Source of the DNA: Sulfurimonas sp.
Lineage (GTDB): Bacteria; Campylobacterota; Campylobacteria; Campylobacterales; Sulfurimonadaceae
Length of the DNA stretch: 64,000 nucleotides
Reading direction: 5' to 3'
Assembly (NCBI GenBank): GCA_028687935.1
Contig: JAQTZE010000004.1
Coordinates: forward strand, 178,783-242,782
A program made the position numbers and the translations under genes. Positions 40,274 to 50,116 of this stretch are shown in pieces. Numbering within the stretch: position 1 is the stretch's first letter; every line of letters begins with the position of its first letter. Below the pieces are notes generated by a model. The model made no database searches. It saw only the letters and a program-made list of their open reading frames with translations, and had not been told where the DNA came from.

Positions 40274-41085
40274 TAGAAGCATTTGTAAAAGCAACTTTGG
40301 CGGAAGATGTCGGTCGTGGGGATTTGTATGCTTTGGTTGAGCCGAGCATCAATGCGAGTGCAAAGATACTAGCAAAAAGTGATGGAGTCCTCTCAGGTCG
40401 CAAATATATCGATGTTTTAGCTACGTTGGAAGGTTTTGAGGTAGTTTGGGGTAGACATGATGGAGATATTTTTGTCAAAGGTGAGATTTTAGCGATTATT
40501 CGTGCTGATTCGCATACACTTTTAAGAATTGAGAGAACACTTCTCAATATGCTTCTGCATGCGAGTTCTATCGCAACATTGACAAAAAAATATGCAACTA
40601 TTGTAGAACCTTACGGTGTAAAACTTTTAGACACCAGAAAAACGCGACCTTTACTTCGCGTTTTTGAGAAATATGCAACACGTTGTGGTGGTGCAGTCAA
40701 CCATAGAATGGGTCTTGATGACTCTTTGATGATCAAAGATACGCACCTGCGCACTATAAAAGATTTGAGTGCATATATCAAAAAAGCGAGAAAAGAGATT
40801 CCTTTTACAGCAAAAATAGAGATAGAAGCCGAGACATTGACAATCGCAAAAGAGGCTATGGCGGCTGGAGCAGATATTGTGATGTGTGATAATATGACTC
40901 CTGAACAAGTAGCAGAAGTAGTTGCGTTTAGAGATGAAAATTTTAAACATATTCTTCTAGAAGCAAGCGGAAATATCTCCTTAGAAACTATCGAATCCTA
41001 TGCAAAAAGTGGAGTAGATGCCATTAGCAGCGGCTCGCTTATTCATCAGGCAAACTGGATAGATTTGTCTATGAAAGTCGATTGA
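40270..41085 (+). CDS. nadC: Quinolinate phosphoribosyltransferase
   Basis: 271 aa from ATG 40270, which overlaps the nadA stop (ATGA); an in-frame extension to 40234 lies wholly within nadA. The family segments are KLLDTRKTRPLLRVFEKYAT, GGAVNHRMGLDDSLMIKDTH and LLEASGNISLETIESYAKSG. Converts quinolinate and PRPP to nicotinate mononucleotide. A distant paralog, ModD, is encoded at 12918. Followed by flhB after 10 bases. Confidence 0.95.
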   Translation: MIEAFVKATLAEDVGRGDLYALVEPSINASAKILAKSDGVLSGRKYIDVLATLEGFEVVWGRHDGDIFVKGEILAIIRADSHTLLRIERTLLNMLLHASSIATLTKKYATIVEPYGVKLLDTRKTRPLLRVFEKYATRCGGAVNHRMGLDDSLMIKDTHLRTIKDLSAYIKKARKEIPFTAKIEIEAETLTIAKEAMAAGADIVMCDNMTPEQVAEVVAFRDENFKHILLEASGNISLETIESYAKSGVDAISSGSLIHQANWIDLSMKVD

Positions 41086-41095
41086 TATACGCTAG

Positions 41096-42148
41096 ATGGC
41101 CGATGATTTAGAAAAAACTGAAGAACCCACCGATAAGAAGATTGAAGATGCCAGGAAGGAGGGAAATGTCCCAAAATCCCAAGACGCTTCGGGAGTTCTC
41201 ACTCTTTTTGTAGCTATTTTAGCACTTTTAATGCTTTTTCCTTTTATGGTAGAACATACAATAATTCTTTTTCAATACTATTTTGCTCTTATTGGTACGC
41301 ATATTGATAAAGTCTCTATGCTCGATATTGCAATTGTGACGATACGAGAGTTTCTGCTTATTGTTATGCCACTTGCCATTGCTGTTGCTGTTGCAGGCGT
41401 TATCGCAGCAATAGCACAATTTGGGTTTTTATTTACTACAAAAGCGATTATGCCTGACTTTAAAAAGATAGATCCAATCAAAGGAACCAAAAATCTTTTT
41501 TCGATGAAAAAATTGATTGAAGGAATGAAAGTTACTTTTAAATCATTTACGACCTTGGGTGTAGGATTTGTTTTCTTCTTTTATTTTATTTTAGAGCTTC
41601 CTACTGTTGCTCTTTTTAGTCTGATGGATCAGTTACAATGGCTTAGAGATAAAAGTATCATCATTGCGTTTGTAATGCTTCTTATTATCTTTATTTTTGC
41701 GATTATAGATGTTGTTATCGTACGAAAGCAGTATTTTGACGGGCTGAAGATGAGCAAACAAGAGATAAAAGATGAGATGAAAAACATGGAGGGAGATCCT
41801 CTGGTAAAATCAAAAATTCGTCAAATCCAGATGCAAGCTTCGCGAAAAAGGATGATGGCGCAAGTCCCAACAGCAGATGTTGTCATCACAAATCCTACAC
41901 ATTATGCAGTTGCTATCAAGTATGATGAAGATAAGTTTAGAGCACCAGTCGTAGTTGCAAAAGGGGTAGATAACATAGCTACTCAGATCAAAAAAATAGC
42001 AAGAGAGAACAATGTACATATTGTCCAGAACCCTCCGCTAGCACGGAGCCTTTATGCAGAAGTGGATTTGGATAAGGCAATTCCTCAGACACTTTTTGCC
42101 GCAGTAGCGGAAGTTTTAGCCTATGTATATAAGATGAATAGAAAATAA
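41096..42148 (+). CDS. flhB: Flagellar export apparatus protein FlhB
   Basis: 350 aa. The N terminus DDLEKTEEPTDKKIEDARKE is the FlhB signature, four membrane helices lie between about 30 and 210, and the autocleavage motif NPTH is at 266-269 (N266, P267), followed by YAVAIKYDEDKFRAPVVVAK. Autocleavage switches export from rod/hook to filament substrates. The upstream ribosome-binding site is weak, suggesting coupling to nadC, an order seen in the phylum. Confidence 0.96.
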   Translation: MADDLEKTEEPTDKKIEDARKEGNVPKSQDASGVLTLFVAILALLMLFPFMVEHTIILFQYYFALIGTHIDKVSMLDIAIVTIREFLLIVMPLAIAVAVAGVIAAIAQFGFLFTTKAIMPDFKKIDPIKGTKNLFSMKKLIEGMKVTFKSFTTLGVGFVFFFYFILELPTVALFSLMDQLQWLRDKSIIIAFVMLLIIFIFAIIDVVIVRKQYFDGLKMSKQEIKDEMKNMEGDPLVKSKIRQIQMQASRKRMMAQVPTADVVITNPTHYAVAIKYDEDKFRAPVVVAKGVDNIATQIKKIARENNVHIVQNPPLARSLYAEVDLDKAIPQTLFAAVAEVLAYVYKMNRK

Positions 42149-42157
42149 AAAAAACTG

Positions 42158-42163
42158 TATAAT
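42158..42163 (+). promoter_or_regulatory. Promoter -10 box almost abutting the next ATG
   Basis: TGTATAAT with core TATAAT at 42158-42163 lies only 8 bases before ATG 42172. If used, transcription would start at or next to the start codon and give a leaderless or nearly leaderless mRNA for the gene at 42172. Confidence 0.5.
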
Positions 42164-42171
42164 CCCGCCTC

Positions 42172-42846
42172 ATGAATGAGATTTTTAAAAATATCCAAAA
42201 CGCCAAACATATTGAGATAATTGTACAGCCTGATTTTATAGGCTCGGCGAGTGCACTATATACATATATACTTACCTTGCACAAAAAAGTCTCACTAGTT
42301 TGTAAGGCTAAAAATATTGATAAAAAGTTCTCATTTTTACCATGGTTTGAAAAGATAAAAAGCTCTGATACTCCCTCGGCAGACTTGAGTATAGTGTGTG
42401 ATTTTAGTGCACAAAGTTTGTATGAAGCCTTTGATGCTCATACTGTTAAGTTGAATAAAAAAATGGCTACAGCACTCTATGGAGCCCTTATTTACGAAAC
42501 GCAAGGCTTCTCAAAAGGTGTTGATGGTACAATTTTTGCTATGGCTGAAGTATTGCTAGCGTGTGGTGCAGAACATGAACTTTGCGTGCGTGAGATACTT
42601 CAAAACACTTCATTGGCTTATGTGAGACTCAAAGCGCTTATGCTGACAAAGATGCTCTTGCAAAACAGCGCAAAAACGGCTCTGTTTATCATTTGTGATG
42701 ATGATATCCAAGCTACGGGAGCAAGTTTGGAAGATGCATGTGAAATAATGTTAGAAGCATTTTCATTGAGATATGTAGAGATGGTGGTACTTTTAAATAG
42801 TGACCATGAATATAGAGTAGTACAAGTAAAATATAAGGAAAAATAG
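42172..42846 (+). CDS. DHH-superfamily-like protein with degenerate active site
   Basis: 224 aa. The layout follows the N-terminal DHH domain of NrnA/RecJ-type phosphoesterases: HIEIIVQPDFIGSASALYTY stands where H-x-x-x-D-x-D-A-x-x-S is expected, LSIVCDFSAQSLYEAF where the next Asp motif lies, and ALYGALIYETQGFS near the DTG-type motif. Most metal-binding Asp and His residues are replaced, and there is no C-terminal DHHA1 domain. It may be a non-catalytic member. It precedes the M23 peptidase by one base after its stop. Assignment by motif spacing only. Confidence 0.55.
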   Translation: MNEIFKNIQNAKHIEIIVQPDFIGSASALYTYILTLHKKVSLVCKAKNIDKKFSFLPWFEKIKSSDTPSADLSIVCDFSAQSLYEAFDAHTVKLNKKMATALYGALIYETQGFSKGVDGTIFAMAEVLLACGAEHELCVREILQNTSLAYVRLKALMLTKMLLQNSAKTALFIICDDDIQATGASLEDACEIMLEAFSLRYVEMVVLLNSDHEYRVVQVKYKEK

Positions 42847-42847
42847 T

Positions 42848-44212
42848 TTGAGAAATAGTAACAAATCTTCGTTGGGTATATTGGTCTTATTAGCTTTGAT
42901 TGTCGGAGGTGTTATATACATCTTTAATTCGGCAATGTTTGAGAGAGATGTTCCAGAGATAAAAATGGCAAATAATGGTTTTTGGAATCTTAAAGATCCT
43001 CTTAAAATAGAGATCACAGATGCAAGCGGTGTTAAAGCTTATAAAGTGATTCTTAAAACGGCTGCTGAAGAGACAGTCCTTTTTCATGAGCAGGTTGTAG
43101 AGCCAAAGACAAGTGTTACGCTTGAGGTCAAACCTCCAAGAAGTGCTTATGCTATGAAAGAGAATAAAGTAACAGTAAGAATCGAAGCACTTGACGCGAG
43201 TAAATGGAACTTCCTTAAAGGAAACAGTGTCACTACTGAGACGACACTAGAAATTGATAAGAAAAAACCACAAGTAAGTGTTTTAAGTAACTCTTATAAG
43301 ATCACTAAAGGTGGTTCTGCTCTAGTAATTTTCAAAGCAGAAGATGAAAACCTTAAAGATTTGTATATCCTTTCAAGCTTTGACAAAAAGTTTAAAGTAC
43401 AGCCATTTTATAAAGAGGGGTTTTATATAGGACTTTTTGCATGGCCTGTTGGCCAAACAGAGTTTAAAGTAGATGTTGTCGCAGAAGATAAAGCGGGTAA
43501 CTTTACAAAAACCTATATTCCTCTTTATCTTAAAGATGCAGAGTATAGAGTATCAAACATTGCTCTTACAGATGGTTTCCTTAAGGGAAAAATTGCAGAA
43601 CTTGCAGATGAGTTTGAAGAAACGCAGGGTATTAATGATCCTATTGAACAGTTTAAACTAATCAATGAAACGGTAAGAGCAAAGAATGAAAAACTAATCC
43701 ATAGTATTACATCGAATGTTCCAACAGATATGATTAGTGATTTTAAGATGACGAAAATGTACCCTTTAAGAAACGGACAGGTTGTTGCTACTTTTGGTGA
43801 TCACAGGGTTTATTCCTATAATGAACAACATATTAGTGATTCTGATCATATGGGACTTGACCTTGCAAGTAACTCTATGGCGGATATCACACCTCAAAAT
43901 GATGGTGATGTTGTATTCTCAGACTACAATGGTCTTTATGGAAATATGCCAATAATACACCATGGACTTGGTCTTTATACACTTTATGGACACTGCTCAA
44001 GCACAAACGTCAATAGTGGTGAGAAATTTCATGCACAATCTGTTGTTGCCAATACGGGTAAAACTGGCTATGCTATGGGTGACCATTTACATTTTGGTGT
44101 TTTAGTGCAAGGTATAGAAGTCAGACCTGTAGAGTGGATGGATAGTACTTGGATTAAGTTAAATATCACAGATGTTATAGATACTGCGAAAAAAACGATA
44201 GATCAAAACTAA
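42848..44212 (+). CDS. M23-family peptidoglycan endopeptidase
   Basis: 454 aa starting at TTG 42848 (AAGGAAAAATAG upstream). An N-terminal membrane anchor (LGILVLLALIVGGVIYIF) is followed by a long beta-rich periplasmic stalk and a C-terminal LytM domain with HMGLDLA (H and D zinc ligands), YGHCSS and GDHLHFG (HxH). Cleaves peptidoglycan cross-links; relatives in Campylobacter and Helicobacter (Pgp3/Csd type) shape the cell. All zinc ligands are present, so it should be active. Confidence 0.92.
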   Translation: MRNSNKSSLGILVLLALIVGGVIYIFNSAMFERDVPEIKMANNGFWNLKDPLKIEITDASGVKAYKVILKTAAEETVLFHEQVVEPKTSVTLEVKPPRSAYAMKENKVTVRIEALDASKWNFLKGNSVTTETTLEIDKKKPQVSVLSNSYKITKGGSALVIFKAEDENLKDLYILSSFDKKFKVQPFYKEGFYIGLFAWPVGQTEFKVDVVAEDKAGNFTKTYIPLYLKDAEYRVSNIALTDGFLKGKIAELADEFEETQGINDPIEQFKLINETVRAKNEKLIHSITSNVPTDMISDFKMTKMYPLRNGQVVATFGDHRVYSYNEQHISDSDHMGLDLASNSMADITPQNDGDVVFSDYNGLYGNMPIIHHGLGLYTLYGHCSSTNVNSGEKFHAQSVVANTGKTGYAMGDHLHFGVLVQGIEVRPVEWMDSTWIKLNITDVIDTAKKTIDQN

Positions 44213-44228
44213 ACGCAAAGGATTTTAG

Positions 44229-45113
44229 ATGTATCAAACTACTATCAAAAAAGCTGTTGAATTAGTTGGAATAGGCCTACATAAAGGCTCTCCAGTAAAG
44301 TTGAGGCTAGAGCCTTTAGAATCTAATTCTGGTATTGTTTTTTATCGTAGTGATGTTGATGTCTCTATACCTCTGAAGCCTGAAAATGTGGTAGATACTC
44401 GCATGGCTACAGTCATCGGAAAAGATGGCTTTGTGATCTCGACAATTGAGCATTTACTCTCAGCTGTTTATGCGTATGGAATCGATAATCTTCGCGTGAT
44501 CGTAGATGCGGATGAAGTACCTGTCATGGATGGAAGTAGTGCAAGTTACTGCATGCTTTTAGATGAAGCGGGTATTGCGCAGCAAGATGTGGCAAAAAAG
44601 ATCATGCGTATAACCAAAGAGATAGAAATAATTGAGGGTGACAAATATGTGAAACTCTCTCCATCTTCTAGCCTAACATACAACTTTACAATCAAGTTTC
44701 CTCATCCTGTAATCCAGCAACAAGAGTATGTTCTTGCGTTTACAAAAGAGAACTACAAAAATGAGATAGCACGCGCACGAACTTTTGGCTTTTTGCATGA
44801 AGTGCAGTATCTGCGTTCTAAAGGACTTGCTCTTGGCGGTTCATTAGAAAACGCAATCGTGCTGGATGATAAAAAGATTTTAAACCCAGAAGGGCTGCGT
44901 TTTACAGATGAATTTGTACGCCATAAAATTCTCGATGCTATCGGTGATATGTCGCTTATCGGGATGAATTTTGTAGGGAATTACGAAGCTATGGCAGGAA
45001 GCCATGATCTCAATCATAAACTTACACTTGAGCTTCTCAAAAACCCTGAAAATTACGAAGTCGTCGAATTAGTTGGAGAAAAAACAAAAGAGCTTGAAAA
45101 AGCCTATGCCTAA
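44229..45113 (+). CDS. lpxC: UDP-3-O-acyl-N-acetylglucosamine deacetylase
   Basis: 294 aa. [20 protein letters not shown] is the LpxC opening, [20 protein letters not shown] holds the first zinc His, and [14 protein letters not shown] and GSHDLNHKL contain the other catalytic residues. Catalyses the first committed step of lipid A synthesis. An AAACGCA word lies in the 16-base gap after the peptidase stop. The stop overlaps the next gene. Confidence 0.96.
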   Translation: MYQTTIKKAVELVGIGLHKGSPVKLRLEPLESNSGIVFYRSDVDVSIPLKPENVVDTRMATVIGKDGFVISTIEHLLSAVYAYGIDNLRVIVDADEVPVMDGSSASYCMLLDEAGIAQQDVAKKIMRITKEIEIIEGDKYVKLSPSSSLTYNFTIKFPHPVIQQQEYVLAFTKENYKNEIARARTFGFLHEVQYLRSKGLALGGSLENAIVLDDKKILNPEGLRFTDEFVRHKILDAIGDMSLIGMNFVGNYEAMAGSHDLNHKLTLELLKNPENYEVVELVGEKTKELEKAYA

Positions 45114-45567
45114 ACACGTCGACATTCTTTTTATCGCACTCTCCTCGCCCATTTTAGTGGGCGTTTATGAAAACAATCAACTCATTGAAACAATACAAAC
45201 GCATGAAAAAAGTTCAGATGTTTTGCCTCTGCTTTTTGATGGGCTTTTGAAAAAGTATACGATAGAAAAACTCTTTTATGCCAATGGTCCAGGGAGTTTT
45301 ATGGCGATAAAAGTGGCCTATATATTTTTAAAGTCTCTAAGTATTTTAAAAAAAATTCCACTTTATGCAACAGATGCATTTATTTTTAATAAAAATAATC
45401 CAATAAAAGCGATTGGAAAGCTATACTTTGTTAAAATTTCATCAGAAATAAAAACTCAAAAATTAGAACAGGCACCGGAAGCCTCTTTTTCACTCCCGGA
45501 TGTGCTTCAGTATAGTGAGTTTAGCAAAAACGCAACGCCACTTTATATGATAGGTGCTGTTGGATAG
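45106..45567 (+). CDS. tsaB: TsaB-like (YeaZ) protein of t6A synthesis
   Basis: 153 aa from ATG 45106, overlapping the lpxC end by 8 bases; an in-frame start at 45073 lies deeper in lpxC. The fold is ASKHA-like with [20 protein letters not shown] at the N terminus and [20 protein letters not shown], the counterpart of the G-x-G-S-F-T-G-x-R motif in TsaB. It is shorter than usual, lacking much of the second lobe. In the phylum it sits between lpxC and thrB. Partner of TsaD in tRNA threonylcarbamoyladenosine formation. Confidence 0.75.
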   Translation: MPKHVDILFIALSSPILVGVYENNQLIETIQTHEKSSDVLPLLFDGLLKKYTIEKLFYANGPGSFMAIKVAYIFLKSLSILKKIPLYATDAFIFNKNNPIKAIGKLYFVKISSEIKTQKLEQAPEASFSLPDVLQYSEFSKNATPLYMIGAVG

Positions 45568-45575
45568 GAATAAAA

Positions 45576-46457
45576 TTGACAATAAGCGTACCAGCTACTA
45601 GCGCGAACCTTGGGCCAGGTTTTGACTCATTAGGTCTTGCCGTTGATCTTCGAAATGTGGTTGAATTTCATCCATCAAAATTTTTTAGCGTAAGCATCAA
45701 AGGTGAGGGTGAAAACAACCCGAGATTAAAAGGGAATAACCTTTTTATCAGTATTTTTAATGAACATTACAATCGTTTAACACAGAAAAAACAAAATTTT
45801 AAATTTACTTTTTTTAATCAGATTCCTATGTCACGTGGACTTGGTAGCTCTTCAGCTGTTATTGTCAGCGCAATTGCGAGTGCCTATGAAGCAGCGGGTA
45901 TCCGTGTTTCAAAACGCAGAATACTCAATCATGCCCTTGTCTATGAATCTCATCCTGATAATATAACACCTGCCGTTATGGGTGGATTTAACGCGGCGAC
46001 AGTAGAGAAGAATAAAGTTTTTTCTCAAAGAAAACATCTTCCTGATTATCTTAAAGCAGTTGTGGTGATTCCAAATAAACAGATGAATACATCCAAAACA
46101 AGAACACTACTACCCAAATCATATTCAAAAGAAAACGCAGTCTATAATCTTTCACATACTGCGCTCACCGTTGCTGCGTTTTTCAATGAAGATTGGGAGA
46201 TGTTAAAGCTTTCTACGCAAGATAGATTTCATCAAAAAGCAAGAATGAAGACGCTACCAGAACTTTTTAATGTGCAAAAAGTAGCCTATGAGAGTGGTGC
46301 ACTTATGAGTACCCTCTCAGGAAGTGGTTCTACTTTCTTCTCTTTGACATATGATGATGATTCTGCAATGCTTGCAAATAAATTTAAGCAAAAATTTCCT
46401 GAGTTCGGTGTGAAAATTTTAGATTTTGATAACGAAGGATTGATAATAGAGAAGTAA
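45576..46457 (+). CDS. thrB: Homoserine kinase
   Basis: 293 aa from TTG 45576 with ATAGGA upstream. GHMP kinase signatures: [20 protein letters not shown], the ATP loop [20 protein letters not shown] and the late [13 protein letters not shown]. Phosphorylates homoserine in threonine synthesis. Three AAACGCA/TGCGTTT words. Confidence 0.95.
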   Translation: MTISVPATSANLGPGFDSLGLAVDLRNVVEFHPSKFFSVSIKGEGENNPRLKGNNLFISIFNEHYNRLTQKKQNFKFTFFNQIPMSRGLGSSSAVIVSAIASAYEAAGIRVSKRRILNHALVYESHPDNITPAVMGGFNAATVEKNKVFSQRKHLPDYLKAVVVIPNKQMNTSKTRTLLPKSYSKENAVYNLSHTALTVAAFFNEDWEMLKLSTQDRFHQKARMKTLPELFNVQKVAYESGALMSTLSGSGSTFFSLTYDDDSAMLANKFKQKFPEFGVKILDFDNEGLIIEK

Positions 46458-46479
46458 CCTCTATTAAATAAAGTAACTT

Positions 46480-46752
46480 TTGGATATAATTGCACAAAAT
46501 TTTAAACAACCTACTAGAATGTGTATCTCCTGTCGAGAAAAAGATGCACAGAATAATCTCTATAGGCTTCAATGCATAGATGGCTCTGTCGAAACATTTA
46601 CTGGTGCTGGCAGGAGTTTTTATCTATGCAAAAAATGTTTTTGCCAAGAAAAAAAAGTTCATAAAGCGCTCATGCGACAATGCAGAAGCAATGATAAAGA
46701 TAAACTTATGAATAAACTAAAGGAGATCGTCACTGATGATAGAAAAAGTTAG
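46480..46752 (+). CDS. YlxR-family (DUF448) nucleic-acid-binding protein
   Basis: 90 aa as drawn, from TTG 46480. The core [20 protein letters not shown] and [11 protein letters not shown] are typical YlxR motifs. The start is uncertain: a TATAAT at 46485-46490 suggests transcription starts after this TTG, so translation may begin at ATG 46519 or a non-canonical codon. It precedes infB, with 17 bases of overlap, as in most bacteria. Proposed to bind RNA or act as a regulator of translation genes. Confidence 0.82.
   Translation: MDIIAQNFKQPTRMCISCREKDAQNNLYRLQCIDGSVETFTGAGRSFYLCKKCFCQEKKVHKALMRQCRSNDKDKLMNKLKEIVTDDRKS
46485..46490 (+). promoter_or_regulatory. Promoter -10 box before the ylxR-infB operon
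   Basis: TATAAT in GGATATAATTGC, about 30 bases upstream of the in-frame ATG 46519, could start transcription of the ylxR-infB-rbfA-rimP-ribD group. It overlaps the TTG that would otherwise start ylxR. Confidence 0.5.
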
Positions 46753-49315
46753 AGTACACGAAATTGCAAAAGAGCTAGGAATAGCTTCTAAAGACGTTCT
46801 GGATAAAGCTAAAAAAATGGGTCTTGAAGTCAAATCAGCACAAAGTGTTGTGACGATGGAAGAAGCAGAAGGATTAGCAAATTATATCATGAATGGTGAA
46901 CCTGCATCAGCAGCTCCAGTTGCAGAACCTAAAGTAGCAAAAAAAACTAACAGTGATACTCCAAAAAAAGAAACTCCTGCTGCAGAAATTACAACAGACG
47001 TGATTGCCTCAAGTAAGCAAGAAGATGAAACAAGTGTTAAAAAAGAGTCTACAACAGTAGAAACTATTGAAGAAGTGAAAAGAGATACTCTTAAAATCAT
47101 TGAACCTGTTGCATCGAAAATAAAAAAATCTGGTCTTAAAATTGTTAAGAAAAAAGTAGTTGTTCCAGAAGTTAAAGAGAGTTATAAAAGAGTTGAAAAA
47201 CAAGCTCCAAATGTATCTTCATATGGAAAAATTTCTGCAGAAGTTTTAGCAGAGCTTGCACAAAAGAAAAAAGCAAAACAACAAACAGGTCCTTCGAGCG
47301 CAAGAAAACAAGAGCAAGGTATTAAAATAGATATCTTTGGCGGCTCTATGACTGAGCTTTCTATGGATATGGATGATCAGGTTGTTCTTTTAGATTTAAA
47401 TGAAACGCAAAGAGCACCACTTGAACCTGAAGAAGTAAGAAAACCAAGAGCACCAAAACCTGCTGGAAGAAATGCGAATAAAAAACAGGCTCCTAGAGGT
47501 AGAAATGTCTCTCGTGATAAAAGAAAAAAATATATCAAAGATAAACCTACAGACGAAGTTGTAACACACGTTGAGATTCCTGAAGATATCCGTGTTTATG
47601 AGTTTGCTGAAAAACTTAATAAGCCAATGTCGGAAATCATAAAAGTTCTTTTTGATCTTGGCCTTATGATGACGAAAAATGACTTCCTCGGTGCTGATGA
47701 GATTGAAATACTTTCAGAAGAGTTTGGAGTAGAAGTAACTATAGTTGACCCTAAAGATGAATTTAACTATGAAGATGATTTGAGTGAAGAAGTAAGTTCA
47801 AACGCAACTGAAAGACCTCCTGTTATTACTATAATGGGACACGTCGACCATGGTAAAACTTCACTTCTTGATGCTATCAGAAGTGCAAAAGTTACACAAG
47901 CTGAAGCAGGTGGTATCACACAGCATATCGGTGCTTATACTGTTGAGCAGCATGGTAAAGCGATCACTTTCCTAGATACTCCTGGTCACGCTGCGTTTAG
48001 CTCTATGCGTCAACGTGGAACAAATGTAACAGATATTATCGTTATCGTTGTTGCTGCAGATGATGGTGTAAAACCTCAAACACTTGAGGTTATCAAACTT
48101 GCAAAAGATTCAGGTGCTCCAGTTATCGTTGCACTTAATAAAATGGATAAAGAGACTGCAAATCCAGATATGGTTAAAGGTCAGATGGCTGAGCAAGGTC
48201 TTAATCCAGTTGAGTGGGGTGGAGATATCGAATTTATCCCTGTTTCTGCAAAAACTGGTAAAGGGATTGATGATTTACTTGAAAACATCCTTATCACAGC
48301 AGATATGCTTGAACTTCGTGCTGATAAAAGTGCGCTTGCAAAAGCTGCAGTTGTTGAGTCTTCTCTTGAAAAAGGACGTGGTCCAGTTGCTACTGTAATC
48401 GTACAAAATGGAACACTGAGAGTAGGTGACTACGTTGTTTGTGGAAGTTCATATGGTCGTGTCAAAGCGATGATCGATGATAAGAAAAATATGATTAAAA
48501 TCCTTGAGCCTAGTCATACAGCTGTTGTTGTAGGTTTAAATGAAGTTCCATCTTCAGGTGAAGTTATGATGGCAATGGAAGATGAGAAAGAAGCAAGAGA
48601 TTATGCGAAAAAACGTCATGAATATGACAGACACAAAGAGCTTTCTCACAGTACGAAATCAACTTTAGAAGATATGACTTCTATGATTGCAGAGGGAAGA
48701 CTCAAATCTCTTAAAGTGGTTCTTAAAACTGATGTTCACGGTTCACTTGAAGCGATTCGTTCATCACTTGCTGAACTTAGAAATGAAGAGGTTAAAATTG
48801 ATGTTATCTCTTCAGGAGTAGGTGGTATCACTGAAAACGACGTAGAACTTGTTAATGGTAGTGAGAACTGTGTTCTTCTAGGCTTTAATGTACGTCCTAC
48901 AGGGTCTGTAAAAGCACTTGCAAAACAGAAAAATGTTGAGATTAGAACATACTCAATCATCTATCAACTTCTTGATGATATGACTGGAATGCTTACTGGT
49001 ATGATGTCTCCTAAGTTTACTGAAGAAAATACTGGTCAAGCAGAAGTTCGTGATACATTCAAATCACCAAAAGGTATGGTTGCTGGATGTGTGGTTGTTG
49101 ATGGTAAACTTGTACGTGGTGGACTTGTTCGTGTTATCCGTAAAGGTGTTGTTGCTTACGAAGGTAAACTTACTTCACTTAAACGTTTCAAAGATGACGT
49201 TGAAGAAGTTGGAAATGGTTATGATTGTGGTGTTATCATCTCGAACTATGACGATGTTCTCGTCGGAGACGTTATTGAAACATTCAAAAAAGTTGAGCAA
49301 AAAGTATCTCTGTGA
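46736..49315 (+). CDS. infB: Translation initiation factor IF-2
   Basis: 859 aa. N-terminal IF2_N ([20 protein letters not shown]), then a long charged linker of about 270 residues, and the G domain: G1 GHVDHGKT at 368-375, DTPGHAAF (G3) and NKMDK (G4), followed by domains II-IV. Brings initiator tRNA to the ribosome. AAGGAG lies at the ideal distance from ATG 46736. Its stop overlaps the GTG of rbfA. Confidence 0.97.
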   Translation: MIEKVRVHEIAKELGIASKDVLDKAKKMGLEVKSAQSVVTMEEAEGLANYIMNGEPASAAPVAEPKVAKKTNSDTPKKETPAAEITTDVIASSKQEDETSVKKESTTVETIEEVKRDTLKIIEPVASKIKKSGLKIVKKKVVVPEVKESYKRVEKQAPNVSSYGKISAEVLAELAQKKKAKQQTGPSSARKQEQGIKIDIFGGSMTELSMDMDDQVVLLDLNETQRAPLEPEEVRKPRAPKPAGRNANKKQAPRGRNVSRDKRKKYIKDKPTDEVVTHVEIPEDIRVYEFAEKLNKPMSEIIKVLFDLGLMMTKNDFLGADEIEILSEEFGVEVTIVDPKDEFNYEDDLSEEVSSNATERPPVITIMGHVDHGKTSLLDAIRSAKVTQAEAGGITQHIGAYTVEQHGKAITFLDTPGHAAFSSMRQRGTNVTDIIVIVVAADDGVKPQTLEVIKLAKDSGAPVIVALNKMDKETANPDMVKGQMAEQGLNPVEWGGDIEFIPVSAKTGKGIDDLLENILITADMLELRADKSALAKAAVVESSLEKGRGPVATVIVQNGTLRVGDYVVCGSSYGRVKAMIDDKKNMIKILEPSHTAVVVGLNEVPSSGEVMMAMEDEKEARDYAKKRHEYDRHKELSHSTKSTLEDMTSMIAEGRLKSLKVVLKTDVHGSLEAIRSSLAELRNEEVKIDVISSGVGGITENDVELVNGSENCVLLGFNVRPTGSVKALAKQKNVEIRTYSIIYQLLDDMTGMLTGMMSPKFTEENTGQAEVRDTFKSPKGMVAGCVVVDGKLVRGGLVRVIRKGVVAYEGKLTSLKRFKDDVEEVGNGYDCGVIISNYDDVLVGDVIETFKKVEQKVSL

Positions 49316-49677
49316 CAGAAGCACAAATAAAACTCAAAAGAACTGAGTCAATCTTACTCCAGCTTATTCCTGAGGCAATAGGCTCACTCAATGATAACAG
49401 ACTTCATGCTCTGGATATCATTGAAGTGAAATGCTCTCGCGGAAAAAGTGATGCAAAAGTATATATCAATCCACATTCATTGAGTGAAGATGAAAAACGT
49501 GCATATATAAAACTTCTCTCTAAAGCACGTCCTATTATCGAAGATCACTGTCTTAAAGATCAAGGTTGGTACCGTTGTCCAAAACTTACATTTGAGTTTG
49601 ATGAACTTTTTGTCCAATCACAAAATATAGAAGAGTTGTTTAAACTTATAGCAAAGGATAAAAAAGATGAGTCTTGA
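49312..49677 (+). CDS. rbfA: Ribosome-binding factor A
   Basis: 121 aa from GTG 49312, which overlaps the infB stop (GTGA). [20 protein letters not shown] is the KH-type N terminus. The family is short and divergent in this phylum, but the place between infB and rimP is conserved. Matures the 30S subunit at the 5' end of 16S rRNA. Overlaps rimP by 11 bases. Confidence 0.88.
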   Translation: MTEAQIKLKRTESILLQLIPEAIGSLNDNRLHALDIIEVKCSRGKSDAKVYINPHSLSEDEKRAYIKLLSKARPIIEDHCLKDQGWYRCPKLTFEFDELFVQSQNIEELFKLIAKDKKDES

Positions 49678-50116
49678 GAGCGATATAAAATCATTGGTCG
49701 AGTCTGTAGATCTTGAGCTATATGATATCAGCACTGTTAATGAAAATGATGAGACGATTTACAGAGTTGGCATTATGTCTAAAGAGATAGAAGGTACGAA
49801 ACGCAGTGGTGTCAGTTTAGATGCTTGTGTTGAACTCACTCATCTTATATCACCATTATTAGATGTTACACCTCCTGTCTCAGGGGACTATAGACTTGAA
49901 GTAGGGAGTGCGGGCATAGAGAGAAAAATTTCTACGCTTGCGCAGTTTGCAAAGTCTATTGGTGAAAATGTTCTTCTCAGTGCTTCGGGCAAAGATAAGA
50001 TAAAAGGCATTCTTTCTGATGTTAAAGGTTCGAAAATATTTGTTCAAACTCCAGAAGAACTTCTTGAAATCGAATACAGCGACATCAAAAAAGCTAAAAC
50101 ATACTTTGAATGGTAA
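49667..50116 (+). CDS. rimP: Ribosome maturation factor RimP
   Basis: 149 aa. The N-terminal domain is recognisable (VESVDLELYDISTVNENDET), with DVTPPVSGDYRLEVGSAGIE matching the conserved Y-x-L-E-V-S-S-P-G segment, here ending GSAG. Second domain is Sm-like. Assists 30S assembly. Overlaps rbfA and ribD. Confidence 0.9.
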   Translation: MSLESDIKSLVESVDLELYDISTVNENDETIYRVGIMSKEIEGTKRSGVSLDACVELTHLISPLLDVTPPVSGDYRLEVGSAGIERKISTLAQFAKSIGENVLLSASGKDKIKGILSDVKGSKIFVQTPEELLEIEYSDIKKAKTYFEW

